The notes: generated from the sequence alone by a model not told the origin. A stretch of 64,000 nt of DNA from Streptomyces sp. 1331.2 (GCF_900199205.1 NZ_OBMJ01000001.1:6875001-6939000); one strand, 5' to 3'. Positions 52,034 through 61,838 are shown, numbered from the stretch's first letter. Translations and numbers: made by a program.

Positions 52034-53851
52034 GTGCGCGAGGGCGCGGTACTGCGGATCGGCAATGCCTCGGGGTTCTACGGGGACCGCTTCTCGGCGG
52101 TGCGGGAGATGCTCACCGGCGGGCCGCTGGACGTGCTCACCGGGGACTACCTGGCCGAGCTGACCATGCTGATCCTGGCGCGGGACCGGCTGAAGGACCC
52201 CTCGCTCGGGTACGCCCGGACGTTCCTGCGGCAGATGGAGGAGTGCCTGGGCCTGGCCCGCGAGCGCGACGTGAAGGTCGTGGTGAACGCGGGCGGCCTC
52301 AACCCGGCCCGGCTCGCCGACGAACTGCGCGAACTGGCCCAGCGGCTGGGCGTCGAGGCGGCCGTCGCCCACGTCGAGGGCGACGACCTGCTGCCGCGTA
52401 GGGACGAACTCGGCCTGCCGGACGGCTTGTTGGCCGCCAACGCCTACCTCGGCGGGTTCGGCATCGCGGCCTGCCTGGCCGGGGGTGCGGACGTGGTGGT
52501 CACCGGCCGGGTCACCGATGCGGCTCTGGTCGCCGGCCCCGGGATCGCCCGCTTCGGCTGGGCGCCCGACGACCTCGACGCTCTCGCCGGCGCGGTGGTC
52601 GCCGGTCACGTCCTGGAGTGCGGCGCCCAGGCGACCGGCGGCAACTACGCCTTCTTCCGCGAGCACGACGTGACCCGCCCCGGCTTCCCGATCGCCGAAC
52701 TGCACGCCGACGGCTCAAGCGTGATCACCAAGCACCCGGGCACCGGCGGCGTCGTCACCCTCGGCACCGTCACCGCCCAACTCCTTTACGAGACTTGCGG
52801 ATCGCACTACCTCGGCCCGGACGTCACCGCCCGGCTGGACACCGTCCGGCTCACCGCGGACGGCCCCGACCGGGTCCGGATCGACGGCGTCCGGGGCGAG
52901 GCCCCGCCGCCCACCCTGAAGGTGGGCCTCAACCGGCTCGGCGGCCACCACAACGAGGTGGTCTTCGTCCTCACCGGCCTGGACATCGAGGCCAAGGCCG
53001 CCCTGGTGCAGCAGCAGTTCGCCGAGGCCCTGCCGGTCGCGGCCCGCCCCGCCGAACTGCGCTGGACGCTCGCCCGCACCGACCACCCGGACGCCCCGGA
53101 CGAGGAGTCCGCCTCCGCCCTCCTGCGGCTGACCGCGCGGGACCGGGATTCGGCCAAGGTCGGACGCGAACTCAGCAAAGCCGCCGTGGAGTTGGGGCTG
53201 TCGGGCTACCCAGGCTTCCACCTCACCGCCCCGCCCGGGCCGGGCGCGCCGTACGGGGTGTTCACCGCCGTATCCGTCGACGCCAAGGCCGTCGAGCACA
53301 CCGCCGCCCTGCCGGACGGCCGCCGGATCTCCGTCCCGGCCGTCCCGGCCGCGCCGCTCGCCGCCCAACCCCTGGACGTGGTGCACGAGTTGCCCGAACC
53401 GCTCCCCGCCGGCCCGACCCGCCGCGCCCCGCTCGGCCTGCTCGCCGGCGCCCGCAGCGGCGACAAGGGCGGCGACGCCAACCTCGGCGTCTGGGCCCGC
53501 ACCGAGGACGGCTGGCGCTGGCTCGCGCACGCCCTCACGGTCGAGGTGCTGCGCGAACTCCTGCCCGAGGCAGCGGAGTTGCCCGTCACCCGGCACCTGC
53601 TGCCGAACCTGCGCGCGGTGAACTTCACGATCACCGGCCTGCTCGGCGAGGGTGTCGCCGCCCGGCACCGCTTCGACCCGCAGGCCAAGGCCCTCGGCGA
53701 GTGGCTGCGCTCCCGCCACCTCGACCTCCCGACCGCACTCCTCGGCCCTCCGGTCCCGCCCGTCCGCTCTCCGGCCGCGCCCCCAGAACCCCCGACCGCG
53801 CCCCCAGACAGCCCGACCGCGCTCCCCGACAGCCCGGAGGCCCAGCCGTGA
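52034..53851 (+). CDS. AtuA-family (DUF1446) protein, acyclic terpene/acyl catabolism
   Basis: 605-residue cytosolic protein. The first ~450 residues match the DUF1446/AtuA pattern: LRIGNASGFYGDRFSAVREM, LTGDYLAELTMLILAR, VVVNAGGLNPARLADELREL, ADVVVTGRVTDAALVAGPGI and GGNYAFFREHDVT. The C-terminal part includes RSGDKGGDANLGVWARTEDG, the second conserved AtuA block. A Pro-rich tail follows. GTG at 52034 has GGGAGG 7 bases upstream. Its stop overlaps the carboxylase start (GTGA). AtuA is required for citronellol/geraniol degradation in Pseudomonas, but its reaction is not established. Confidence 0.82.
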   Translation: MREGAVLRIGNASGFYGDRFSAVREMLTGGPLDVLTGDYLAELTMLILARDRLKDPSLGYARTFLRQMEECLGLARERDVKVVVNAGGLNPARLADELRELAQRLGVEAAVAHVEGDDLLPRRDELGLPDGLLAANAYLGGFGIAACLAGGADVVVTGRVTDAALVAGPGIARFGWAPDDLDALAGAVVAGHVLECGAQATGGNYAFFREHDVTRPGFPIAELHADGSSVITKHPGTGGVVTLGTVTAQLLYETCGSHYLGPDVTARLDTVRLTADGPDRVRIDGVRGEAPPPTLKVGLNRLGGHHNEVVFVLTGLDIEAKAALVQQQFAEALPVAARPAELRWTLARTDHPDAPDEESASALLRLTARDRDSAKVGRELSKAAVELGLSGYPGFHLTAPPGPGAPYGVFTAVSVDAKAVEHTAALPDGRRISVPAVPAAPLAAQPLDVVHELPEPLPAGPTRRAPLGLLAGARSGDKGGDANLGVWARTEDGWRWLAHALTVEVLRELLPEAAELPVTRHLLPNLRAVNFTITGLLGEGVAARHRFDPQAKALGEWLRSRHLDLPTALLGPPVPPVRSPAAPPEPPTAPPDSPTALPDSPEAQP

Positions 53852-55446
53852 CCGTCCTGCCCACCCGCATCGATCCGGCCGGGCCCGAGCACGCCGAGCA
53901 CCGCGCCGCGATGCTCGCCAAGCTCGCCGACCTGGACGCCGAGCACGCCAAGGCACTGGCCGGCGGCGGCCCCCGGTACCTGGAGCGCCACCGCAAGCGC
54001 GGCAAGCTGCCGGCCCGCGAGCGGATCGAGCTGCTGGTCGACCCGGACTCGCCGTTCCTGGAGCTGTCCCCGCTGGCCGCCTGGGGCAGCGACTACCCGG
54101 TGGGTGCCGCGCTGGTCACCGGGATCGGCGTGATCGAGGGCGTCGAGTGCGTGATCACCGCCAACGACCCCACCGTGCGCGGCGGCGCCAGCAACCCGTG
54201 GACGCTGCGCAAGGCGCTGCGCGCCAACGAGATCGCGCTGCACAACCGCCTTCCGCTGGTGAACCTGGTCGAGTCGGGCGGCGCCGACCTGCCCAGCCAG
54301 AAGGAGATCTTCATCCCCGGCGGCGCCCTGTTCCGCGACCTCACCCGGCTGTCCGCCGCCGGCATCCCCACCGTGGCCGTGGTGTTCGGTAACTCGACAG
54401 CCGGCGGCGCGTACGTGCCCGGCATGTCCGACCACACCGTGCTGGTCAAGGAGCGCGCCAAGGTGTTCCTCGGTGGCCCGCCGCTGGTGAAGATGGCCAC
54501 CGGCGAGGAGGCCGACGACGAGTCGCTGGGCGGCGCCGAGATGCACGCCCGCACCTCCGGCCTGGCCGACCACTTCGCGGTGGACGAGGCGGACGCGCTG
54601 CGGATCGCCCGCCGGATCGTCGCCCGGCTGGACCACCGCAAGCCGGGCCCGTCCCCGGACCGGTCCGCCGAGCCGCCGAAGTACGACGAGGAGGAGCTGC
54701 TCGGCATCGTCCCCGGCGACCTCAAGGTGCCCTTCGACCCGCGCGAGGTGATCGCCCGGATCGTCGACGGCTCCGACTTCGACGAGGTCAAGCCGCTGTA
54801 CGGCACCAGCCTGGCCACCGGCTGGGCCCGGATCCACGGCTACCCGGTCGGCATCCTGGCCAACGCGCAGGGCGTGCTGTTCAGCCAGGAGTCCCAGAAG
54901 GCCGCCCAGTTCATCCAGTTGGCGAACCAGCGGAACATCCCGCTGCTGTTCCTGCACAACACCACCGGCTACATGGTCGGCAAGGACTACGAACAGGGCG
55001 GCATCATCAAGCACGGCGCGATGATGATCAACGCCGTCGCCAACTCCACGGTCCCGCACCTGTCCGTGCTGATGGGTGCCTCCTACGGCGCCGGCCACTA
55101 CGGCATGTGCGGGCGGGCGTTCGAACCGCGGTTCCTGTTCTCCTGGCCGAGCGCCAAGTCCGCGGTGATGGGCCCGCAGCAGCTCGCCGGGGTGCTGTCG
55201 ATCGTCGCCCGCCAGTCGGCCGCGGCGAAGGGGCAGCCGTACGACGAGGACGCGGACGCGGCGATCCGGGCCATGGTCGAGCAGCAGATCGAGGCCGAGT
55301 CGCTGCCGGTGTTCCTGTCCGGACGGCTCTACGACGACGGCGTGATCGACCCGCGCGACACCCGTACGGTGCTCGGCCTGTGCCTGTCCGCGGTCCACAA
55401 CGCGCCGGTCGAGGGCGCGCGCGGCTACGGCGTCTTCCGTCTTTGA
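53848..55446 (+). CDS. Acyl-CoA carboxylase carboxyltransferase (beta) subunit
   Basis: 532-residue carboxyltransferase of the methylcrotonyl/geranyl/propionyl-CoA carboxylase type. The crotonase-fold halves show RGKLPARERIELLVDPDSPF, ITANDPTVRGGASNPWTLRK, PLVNLVESGGADLPSQKEIF, GNSTAGGAYVPGMSDHTVLV, LFLHNTTGYMVGKDYEQGGI and MGASYGAGHYGMCGRAFEPR, the last being characteristic of the MCC/GCC branch. Its partner biotin carboxylase follows after 25 bases, and the AtuA-like gene overlaps it. Methylcrotonyl- or geranyl-CoA are the likely substrates; sequence alone does not decide. Confidence 0.88.
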   Translation: MTVLPTRIDPAGPEHAEHRAAMLAKLADLDAEHAKALAGGGPRYLERHRKRGKLPARERIELLVDPDSPFLELSPLAAWGSDYPVGAALVTGIGVIEGVECVITANDPTVRGGASNPWTLRKALRANEIALHNRLPLVNLVESGGADLPSQKEIFIPGGALFRDLTRLSAAGIPTVAVVFGNSTAGGAYVPGMSDHTVLVKERAKVFLGGPPLVKMATGEEADDESLGGAEMHARTSGLADHFAVDEADALRIARRIVARLDHRKPGPSPDRSAEPPKYDEEELLGIVPGDLKVPFDPREVIARIVDGSDFDEVKPLYGTSLATGWARIHGYPVGILANAQGVLFSQESQKAAQFIQLANQRNIPLLFLHNTTGYMVGKDYEQGGIIKHGAMMINAVANSTVPHLSVLMGASYGAGHYGMCGRAFEPRFLFSWPSAKSAVMGPQQLAGVLSIVARQSAAAKGQPYDEDADAAIRAMVEQQIEAESLPVFLSGRLYDDGVIDPRDTRTVLGLCLSAVHNAPVEGARGYGVFRL

Positions 55447-55471
55447 GCGAGCCCCTGTGATGGAGCCACCG

Positions 55472-57448
55472 ATGACTTCCACGACCATGATCGGCAACCT
55501 GCTGGTCGCCAACCGGGGCGAGATCGCCCGCCGGGTCTTCCGCACCTGCCGGGAGCTCGGCATCGCGACCACCGCCGTCCACTCCGACCCGGACGCCGGC
55601 GCCCCGCACGTGCGGGAGGCCGACGGCGCCGTCCGGCTGCCCGGCGCCGCGCCCGCCGACACCTACCTGCGGGCCGACCTGATCGTCCGCGCCGCGCTCG
55701 CGGCCGGTGCGGACGCCGTCCACCCCGGGTACGGATTCCTGTCCGAGAACGCCGAGTTCGCGCAGGCCGTGCTGGACGCGGGCCTGGTCTGGGTCGGGCC
55801 GCCACCGGCCGCGATCGCCGCGATGGGCTCCAAGACGGCCGCCAAGCAGCTGATGTCCGAGGCCGGGGTGCCCGTGCTGGGTGCGCTCGCCGAGCCGACC
55901 GAGGCCGATCTGCCGATCCTGGTGAAGGCCGCGGCGGGCGGCGGCGGCCGGGGCATGCGGGTCGTCCGCAGCCTCGCGGAGCTGTCCGGCGAGCTGGCCG
56001 CGGCCCGCGCCGAGGCGGCCAAGGCCTTCGGCTCGGACGAGGTGTTCTGCGAGCGCTACCTGCCCACCGGGCGGCACGTCGAGGTCCAGCTGCTGGCCGA
56101 CGCGCACGGTACGGTCTGGGCGGTCGGCGACCGCGACTGCTCGCTGCAGCGGCGCCACCAGAAGGTGATCGAGGAGGCGCCCGCCCCCAGCCTACCGGCG
56201 GACGTACGGGCCGAGTTGCACGCAGCGGCGGTGACTGCCGCCCGGGCGATCGGCTACGTCGGCGTCGGCACCGCCGAGTTCCTGCTCACCGAGGACGGCC
56301 GGTTCTTCTTCCTGGAGATGAACACCCGCCTCCAGGTCGAGCACCCGGTCACCGAGGCGGTCACCGGACTGGACCTGGTCGCGTTCCAACTCGCCGTCGC
56401 CGAAGGGGAGAAGCTGCCCGGGCCCACCCCGCCGCCGACCACCGGCCACGCGATCGAGGCCCGGCTGTACGCGGAGGACCCGGCCAGGGACTGGCGGCCC
56501 GCCACCGGCACCCTGCACCGGCTAGAACTCGCCGTCCAGCACGAGGAGTTCACCGACGGCGCGGTCCGGCTGGACTCCGGCGTCGAGTCCGGCAGCGAGA
56601 TCAGCCCGCACTACGACGCGATGCTCGCCAAGGTGATCGTCCGGGCCCCGACCCGCGCCGCCGCCGCCCGCCGGCTGGCCGACGTGCTCGCTCGGACGCG
56701 GGTCCACGGGCCCGCCACCAACCGGGAGTTGCTGGTCCGTGCGCTGCGGCATCCGGACTTCCGGGCCGAACGCCTGCACACCGGCTTCCTCGCCGAGCAC
56801 GCGGCCGAGCTCACCGCCCCCGACGCCAAGAGCGCCGGCCGCGCCGCCCTGGCTGCCGCCCTCGCCGACGCCGCCGCCCGCCGCACCGCCCTGCCGTCCG
56901 GCTGGCGCAACCTGCCCTCCCAGCCGCAGCTCAAGCGCTACCGGACGGAGGACGGCGGCGAGTCGGAGGTCCGCTACCGCCTGACCCGCACCGGCCTGCA
57001 GGCCGATGACCACCCGGACGTCGAACTCGTCGATGCCCAGCCCGACTTGGTCATCCTGCGCGAGGGCGAGGTCCAACGCCCGTACACCGTCGCCCGTTAC
57101 GGCGACCGGGTGTACGTCGACACTCCGTTCGGCAGCACCGCGCTCACCGCCCTGCCGCGCTTCCCCGACCCCACCGTCCGCACCGCTCCCGGCGAACTGC
57201 TCGCCCCGATGCCCGGCACCGTGGTGCGCACCACCGCCGCCGTCGGCGACACCGTCACCGCCGGCCAGCCGCTGCTGGTGCTGGAGGCGATGAAGATGGA
57301 GCACCGCGTCACCGCCCCCGCGGACGGCGTCCTGGTCGAACTGCGCGCGATCCCCGGCCGGCAGGTCGAACTCGGCACCCTGCTCGCCGTCGTCAAGTCC
57401 CTCCGAGAAGCCCCGAAGCAGCCCGAGCAAGCCCCCCAAGAAGCCTGA
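55472..57448 (+). CDS. Acyl-CoA carboxylase alpha subunit (biotin carboxylase + BCCP)
   Basis: 658-residue fusion. Residues ~8-450: biotin carboxylase with NLLVANRGEIARRVFRTCRE, ADAVHPGYGFLSENAEFAQA, ATP-grasp glycine loop VKAAAGGGGRGMRVVRS, DRDCSLQRRHQKVIEEAPAP and FLEMNTRLQVEHPVTE. C-terminal biotinyl domain ends LEAMKMEHRV with the biotin-accepting K608. This links to the bioB-A-D and bioF genes elsewhere in the window, since the enzyme needs biotin. ATG at 55472 has GGAG 5 bases upstream. Same operon as the beta subunit. Confidence 0.9.
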   Translation: MTSTTMIGNLLVANRGEIARRVFRTCRELGIATTAVHSDPDAGAPHVREADGAVRLPGAAPADTYLRADLIVRAALAAGADAVHPGYGFLSENAEFAQAVLDAGLVWVGPPPAAIAAMGSKTAAKQLMSEAGVPVLGALAEPTEADLPILVKAAAGGGGRGMRVVRSLAELSGELAAARAEAAKAFGSDEVFCERYLPTGRHVEVQLLADAHGTVWAVGDRDCSLQRRHQKVIEEAPAPSLPADVRAELHAAAVTAARAIGYVGVGTAEFLLTEDGRFFFLEMNTRLQVEHPVTEAVTGLDLVAFQLAVAEGEKLPGPTPPPTTGHAIEARLYAEDPARDWRPATGTLHRLELAVQHEEFTDGAVRLDSGVESGSEISPHYDAMLAKVIVRAPTRAAAARRLADVLARTRVHGPATNRELLVRALRHPDFRAERLHTGFLAEHAAELTAPDAKSAGRAALAAALADAAARRTALPSGWRNLPSQPQLKRYRTEDGGESEVRYRLTRTGLQADDHPDVELVDAQPDLVILREGEVQRPYTVARYGDRVYVDTPFGSTALTALPRFPDPTVRTAPGELLAPMPGTVVRTTAAVGDTVTAGQPLLVLEAMKMEHRVTAPADGVLVELRAIPGRQVELGTLLAVVKSLREAPKQPEQAPQEA

Positions 57449-57483
57449 GAGCCCGCCCCGAGAGCCCTGAGGAAGGACCCCGC

Positions 57484-58656
57484 ATGTCCGCCATCGGCAG
57501 TCAGCTCCTCGAAACCCCCGAACGCCGCGCTCTGCGCCAGGCCGTCGGCGACCTCGGCCGCCGCTACGGATCCGCCTACTACCTCGCCAAGGCCCGGGCC
57601 GGCGAGCCCGCCGACGAACTGTGGGCGGAAGCCGGCAAGGCCGGCTACCTCGGCGTCAACCTGCCCGCCGAATACGGCGGCGGGGGCGGTGGCATCACCG
57701 ACCTCGCCATCGTGCTCGAAGAACTCGGCACCGCCGGCTGCCCGTTGCTGCTGCTCATCGTCTCCCCGGCGATCTGCGGCACGGTGATCGCCCGCTACGG
57801 CACCGCGGAGCAGAAGCAGCGCTGGCTGCCCGGGCTGGCCGACGGCAGCCGCAAGATGGCCTTCGGCATCACCGAGCCGGACGCCGGGTCCAACACGCAC
57901 CGGATATCCACCGTCGCCCGCCGCGACGGCGGGGACTGGCTGCTGACCGGCCGCAAGGTGTTCGTCTCCGGCATCGACCACTCCGATGCCGTCCTTTTCG
58001 TCGCCCGCACCGAGGACGCACGAACCGGAAAGCTGAAGCCCTGCCTGTTCGTCGTCCAGCGCGACACCCCCGGCTTCGAGTACCGGCCGATCCCGATGGA
58101 ACTCGTCGCTCCCGAGAAGCAGTTCCAGGTCTTCCTGGACGACGTGCGGCTGCCCGCCGAGGCCCTGGTCGGCGACGAGAACGCGGGCCTGCTCCAGCTG
58201 TTCGCGGGCCTCAACCCGGAGCGGATCCTCACCGCCGCCTTCTCGCTGGGCCTCGCCCGGCAGGCCCTCGGCAAGGCCGTCGAGTACGCGAAGACCCGCA
58301 CCGTCTGGTCCACCCCGATCGGCGCCCACCAGGGGCTGGCCCACCCGCTGGCCCAGTGCGCGGTGGAGATCGAGCTGGCCCGGCTGATGACCCAGAAGGC
58401 CGGGCTGCTCTACGACGCGGGCGAGGACCTCGCCGCCGGGGAGGCCGCCAACATGGCCAAGTACGCCGCCGGCGAGGCCGCCGCCCGGACGGTCGACCAG
58501 GCGGTGCAGACCCTCGGCGGCAACGGCCTCACCCAGGAGTACGGGCTGGGCGCGCTGCTGGCCGCCACCCGGGTCGGCCGGGTCGCCCCGGTCAGCCGCG
58601 AGATGGTGCTCAACTACGTCGCCCAGCACACCCTCGGCCTGCCGAAGTCGTACTGA
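57484..58656 (+). CDS. Acyl-CoA dehydrogenase
   Basis: 390-residue FAD enzyme. LPAEYGGGGGGITDLAIVLE in the N-terminal helical domain, FGITEPDAGSNTHRISTVA for substrate/FAD contact, LTGRKVFVSGIDHSDAVLFV, and VQTLGGNGLTQEYGLGALLA near the C-terminus. Position after AtuA and the two carboxylase subunits parallels atuA-C-F-D of terpenoid catabolism or liu of leucine catabolism, so citronellyl- or isovaleryl-CoA type substrates are plausible. AGGAAGG lies 8 bases before the ATG. Last gene before the minus-strand sortase pair. Confidence 0.87.
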   Translation: MSAIGSQLLETPERRALRQAVGDLGRRYGSAYYLAKARAGEPADELWAEAGKAGYLGVNLPAEYGGGGGGITDLAIVLEELGTAGCPLLLLIVSPAICGTVIARYGTAEQKQRWLPGLADGSRKMAFGITEPDAGSNTHRISTVARRDGGDWLLTGRKVFVSGIDHSDAVLFVARTEDARTGKLKPCLFVVQRDTPGFEYRPIPMELVAPEKQFQVFLDDVRLPAEALVGDENAGLLQLFAGLNPERILTAAFSLGLARQALGKAVEYAKTRTVWSTPIGAHQGLAHPLAQCAVEIELARLMTQKAGLLYDAGEDLAAGEAANMAKYAAGEAAARTVDQAVQTLGGNGLTQEYGLGALLAATRVGRVAPVSREMVLNYVAQHTLGLPKSY

Positions 58657-58657
58657 T

Positions 58658-59365
58658 TCACCGCGCCGAGGACAGGTGGGCGAAGACGACGGTGTTGGAC
58701 TCGTACCCGGTCTTCCGGTCGAACTTCCCGCCGCAGGTGATCAGCCGCAGCTCGGCCCGGTCGGGGATGCGTGCCTCGTACACCAGGGCGTCCGGGAAGT
58801 CCGCCTTCGGGAAGACCCGGACGGAGTCCACGGTGAACACCGCGGTGTGGCGGTCCTTGCGGGCCACCTCGATCGGGTCGCCCGGGCGCAGCAGCCCGAG
58901 CCGGTAGAAGACCGCCGGCCCGCTGCGGTTGTCGGCGTGCCCGACGACGATGGCGTTCCCGGCGGCCCCGGGCGCGGTGCCGTCCCGGTACCAGCCGGTG
59001 AGGTTGCGCTGGTCCATCGGCGGGGTGGCCAGCTGCCGCGCGGCGGTCAGGCCGAGGCCGGTCACCGGGGCGTCGACCTGGATCGAGGGGATCCGGATCC
59101 TGGTGGGCGCCGAGGCCGGCATCGGCGGGGCGGCGGGCACCGGGGGCGGTGTGGGCGCGGCGGCCGGTGCAGTCACCGACGTTGCGGCAGCGGGCGAGCC
59201 GGCGGCCACCGAGGGCGCGGGCGGCAGCGGCGGCCCGTGCCGGCCGGCGGCGCCGTCGTGGACCAGCCAGACGCCGCACATCGCGAGCGCCAGCGCGGCG
59301 ACCCCCGCCCGCCAGGGGAGGGGGCCGCCGCGCGGCGCGCGGTGCGGACGGTCAGGACTCGGCAT
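58658..59365 (-). CDS. Class F-like sortase
   Basis: 235-residue membrane-anchored transpeptidase. One N-terminal helix (WRAGVAALALAMCGVWLVHD, about 18-37), a Pro/Ala linker, then the sortase domain. Catalytic residues are H143 in VVGHADNRSG, C211 in LRLITCGGKF and R217 in FDRKTGYESN. Proteins of this short, actinobacterial type are grouped as class E/F. ATG at 59365 overlaps the end of the upstream gene for a small exported protein by 14 bases, so the two are coupled and form an enzyme-substrate candidate pair. Confidence 0.85.
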   Translation of the reverse strand: MPSPDRPHRAPRGGPLPWRAGVAALALAMCGVWLVHDGAAGRHGPPLPPAPSVAAGSPAAATSVTAPAAAPTPPPVPAAPPMPASAPTRIRIPSIQVDAPVTGLGLTAARQLATPPMDQRNLTGWYRDGTAPGAAGNAIVVGHADNRSGPAVFYRLGLLRPGDPIEVARKDRHTAVFTVDSVRVFPKADFPDALVYEARIPDRAELRLITCGGKFDRKTGYESNTVVFAHLSSAR

Positions 59366-60017
59366 TGCGCCCGGGACGGCGCCGCATCGCGCGGATCGCG
59401 ATGCCGCCCGCGCCGACGACCAGCGCGAGGCCGCCCACGACCTGGGCGGCATCGGGTCCGGAGGTGCCGCCGCCACCGGTGCCCACGCCGCCGTGCGGGC
59501 CGGGCTTGGGCGAGTGGCTGGGGGAGTGGCTGGGCGACGGGGAGGAGGTCGGCGACGGCGAGTTGGTGGGCGAGGGCGAGGGCGAGGGCGAGGGCGACGA
59601 GGTGGGGCAGGAGACGTCGAAGACCTTCTGCTTCGCGGCGCCGTTCTCACCCACGAACGTCCATTCGAGCTTGTAGTGCCCTTCCGGCAGGGTGAGGTTG
59701 CCGGTGTTCCCGGTGCCGTTCACCAGGGTGATCGATCCGGCCAGCACCTGGGCGGTGCCGGTCGGCGGCTGCTGCGAGATCGTCCAGTTGACCTGCTGGA
59801 CGGTGTCGAAGTTGAAGGCGTCCAGGTAGAAGACGCAGACCTTGGGCTGGTCGCTCTGGTCGGTGACCGGGGTGGTGCTCTCGTGGATCTTGACGTCGCC
59901 GTTGTCGCCCGGCGCGGCCAGCGCGGCCGGGGCCACGCCGAGGGTGAGCGCGAGGGCGGCGCCGGTGGCGGCGAGCAGTCGCCGGGCCGGTGGCAGGGGA
60001 GGGGAGACGGGTTTCAC
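59352..60017 (-). CDS. Secreted cell-surface protein with C-terminal sorting-like tail, candidate sortase substrate
   Basis: 221-residue exported protein. Signal peptide about 1-34 (LLAATGAALALTLGVAPAAL), a beta-rich domain with VCVFYLDAFNFDTVQQVNWT and GHYKLEWTFVGENGAAKQKV, then a Ser-Pro repeat (SPSPSPSPTNSPSPTSSPSP), a glycine stretch, a hydrophobic helix (AAQVVGGLALVVGAGGIAIR) and a basic end RRRPGRNAES. This is the layout of a sortase substrate, but no LPxTG or LAxTG motif is present; GGGTSGPD occupies that place. GTG at 60017. Overlaps the sortase gene. Confidence 0.75.
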   Translation of the reverse strand: MKPVSPPLPPARRLLAATGAALALTLGVAPAALAAPGDNGDVKIHESTTPVTDQSDQPKVCVFYLDAFNFDTVQQVNWTISQQPPTGTAQVLAGSITLVNGTGNTGNLTLPEGHYKLEWTFVGENGAAKQKVFDVSCPTSSPSPSPSPSPTNSPSPTSSPSPSHSPSHSPKPGPHGGVGTGGGGTSGPDAAQVVGGLALVVGAGGIAIRAMRRRPGRNAES

Positions 60018-60242
60018 GGTGGGTGCTCCAGGGTCGGGGCCGCACCCGGGGACGGGCGGCCATGGTGCTACACCGTCCGGGCGGGCGCCCCCCGGAGCAA
60101 CTGTGCCACGCGCGCTCCGCCCCCGGTTCCTCACAATGGCCCAGCCTTCCCCCTGACTGTCCGTATGCTCCTGAACGCGCCTCGCACCGACCCACCCCAG
60201 GTTTTGTTGTCGCGTCAACTTCCTTACTGGAGGCTTACCTTG

Positions 60243-61838
60243 GTGTTCCGAAGCGAATTCCCGGACGTCCCCGTGGTCGACCTTCCGGTCCACGAGGCGG
60301 TGCTCGGCGCCGCGGCCCGCCACGGCGACCGACCGGCCCTGATCGACGGCCTCACCGGCGAGCAGGTCAGCTACGCGCAGCTCGCCGCCGGCGTCGAGCG
60401 GGTCGCCGCCGGGCTCGCCGAGTCAGGCGTGCGCCGGGGCGACGTCCTCGCCCTCTTCAGCCCCAACTCGATCGCCTACCCGATGGCGTACTACGGCGCC
60501 ACCCGGGCCGGCGCCACCGTGACGACCGTCTCCTCGCTGGCCACGCCCACCGAACTGGCCGGCCAGCTGCGCGACAGCGGCGCCCGCCGGCTGATCACCG
60601 TCTCCCCGTTCCTGCCCGCCGCCCGCACCGCCGCCGACCTGCTCGCCGACCAGGGCCACCCGCTCACCGAGATCCTCGTCCTGGACGGCGCCGAGGGCCA
60701 CCGCTCGCTCGCCGACCTGCTCGCCGCCCCCGGCCCCGCCCCCGAGGTGGCCATCGACCCCGGCGAGGACGTCGCCGTGCTGCCCTACTCCAGCGGCACC
60801 ACCGGCCTGCCCAAGGGCGTGATGCTCACCCACCGCTCGATCGCCACCAACCTCGCCCAGGTCGACGCCCTCTACCGCCCCACCGAGGGCGAGCGGGTGC
60901 TCGCCGTCCTGCCGTTCTTCCACATCTACGGCCTGGCCGCGCTGCTCAACCAGCCGCTGCGCTGCGGTGCCACGGTGGTCGTGCTGCCCCGCTTCGACCT
61001 GGAGCAGTTCTGCCGCGCCGTCGAGGAGCACCGGGTGCAGGCCCTGTTCGTGGCCCCGCCGATCGCGCTCGCCCTGGCCAAGCACCCGGCCGTGGACCGC
61101 TTCGACCTCTCCTCCGTCAAGTACCTGCTGTGTGCGGCCGCCCCGCTGGACCACGCGCTCGCCGACGCCTGCGCCCGGCGCCTCGGCCTGCCGCACCTGC
61201 TCCAGGGCTACGGCATGACCGAGCTCTCCCCGGTCACCCACGTGGTCTCGCCGACGGACGACGCCCCCTCGCGCGGCTCGGTCGGCCGGATGGTCCCCTC
61301 CACCGAGCTGCGGATCGCCGCCCTGGACGGCTCCGGCGACGACCTCGGGCCCGGCGAGCGCGGTGAGCTGCTGATCCGCGGCCCCCAGGTGATGAAGGGC
61401 TACCTCGGCCGCCCCTCCGAGACCGCGGCCGTGATCGACGCCGAGGGCTGGCTGCACACCGGCGACGTCGGCTACGTGGACGAGCGCGGCTACCTGCACA
61501 TCGTCGACCGGGTCAAGGAGCTGATCAAGTACAAGGGCTACCAGGTCGCCCCCGCCGAGCTGGAGGCCGTCCTGCTCGGGCACCCGCAGATCGCCGACGC
61601 CGCCGTGATCGGCGTGACCGACGCCGAGGGCGGCGAGTGTCCCAAGGCCTTCGTGGTCCGCGCCCCGGGCAGCGGGCTGACCGCCGAGGAGGTCACCGGG
61701 TACGTCGCCGGGCTGGTCGCCCCGTACAAGAAGGTCCGCGCGGTGGAGTTCGTCGACGCCGTCCCCAAGTCCGCGGCCGGCAAGATCCTCCGCCGCGAGC
61801 TGCGCGACCGCGAGGCCCTGCGCGCCACCGCCGACTGA
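60243..61838 (+). CDS. Acyl-CoA ligase, 4-coumarate-CoA ligase-like
   Basis: 531-residue adenylate-forming enzyme activating a carboxylic acid to its CoA thioester. Core motifs are YSSGTTGLPKGVMLTHRS (P-loop), LPFFHIYGLAALLNQPL, QGYGMTELSPVTHVVSP, GWLHTGDVGYVDERGYLHIV and the C-terminal lysine in VPKSAAGKILRRELRD. N-terminal start VFRSEFPDVPVVDLPVHEAV is typical for streptomycete 4CL-like proteins. GTG at 60243 follows GGAGG with 9-base spacing. It would supply acyl-CoA to the dehydrogenase and carboxylase encoded nearby. Confidence 0.88.
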   Translation: MFRSEFPDVPVVDLPVHEAVLGAAARHGDRPALIDGLTGEQVSYAQLAAGVERVAAGLAESGVRRGDVLALFSPNSIAYPMAYYGATRAGATVTTVSSLATPTELAGQLRDSGARRLITVSPFLPAARTAADLLADQGHPLTEILVLDGAEGHRSLADLLAAPGPAPEVAIDPGEDVAVLPYSSGTTGLPKGVMLTHRSIATNLAQVDALYRPTEGERVLAVLPFFHIYGLAALLNQPLRCGATVVVLPRFDLEQFCRAVEEHRVQALFVAPPIALALAKHPAVDRFDLSSVKYLLCAAAPLDHALADACARRLGLPHLLQGYGMTELSPVTHVVSPTDDAPSRGSVGRMVPSTELRIAALDGSGDDLGPGERGELLIRGPQVMKGYLGRPSETAAVIDAEGWLHTGDVGYVDERGYLHIVDRVKELIKYKGYQVAPAELEAVLLGHPQIADAAVIGVTDAEGGECPKAFVVRAPGSGLTAEEVTGYVAGLVAPYKKVRAVEFVDAVPKSAAGKILRRELRDREALRATAD

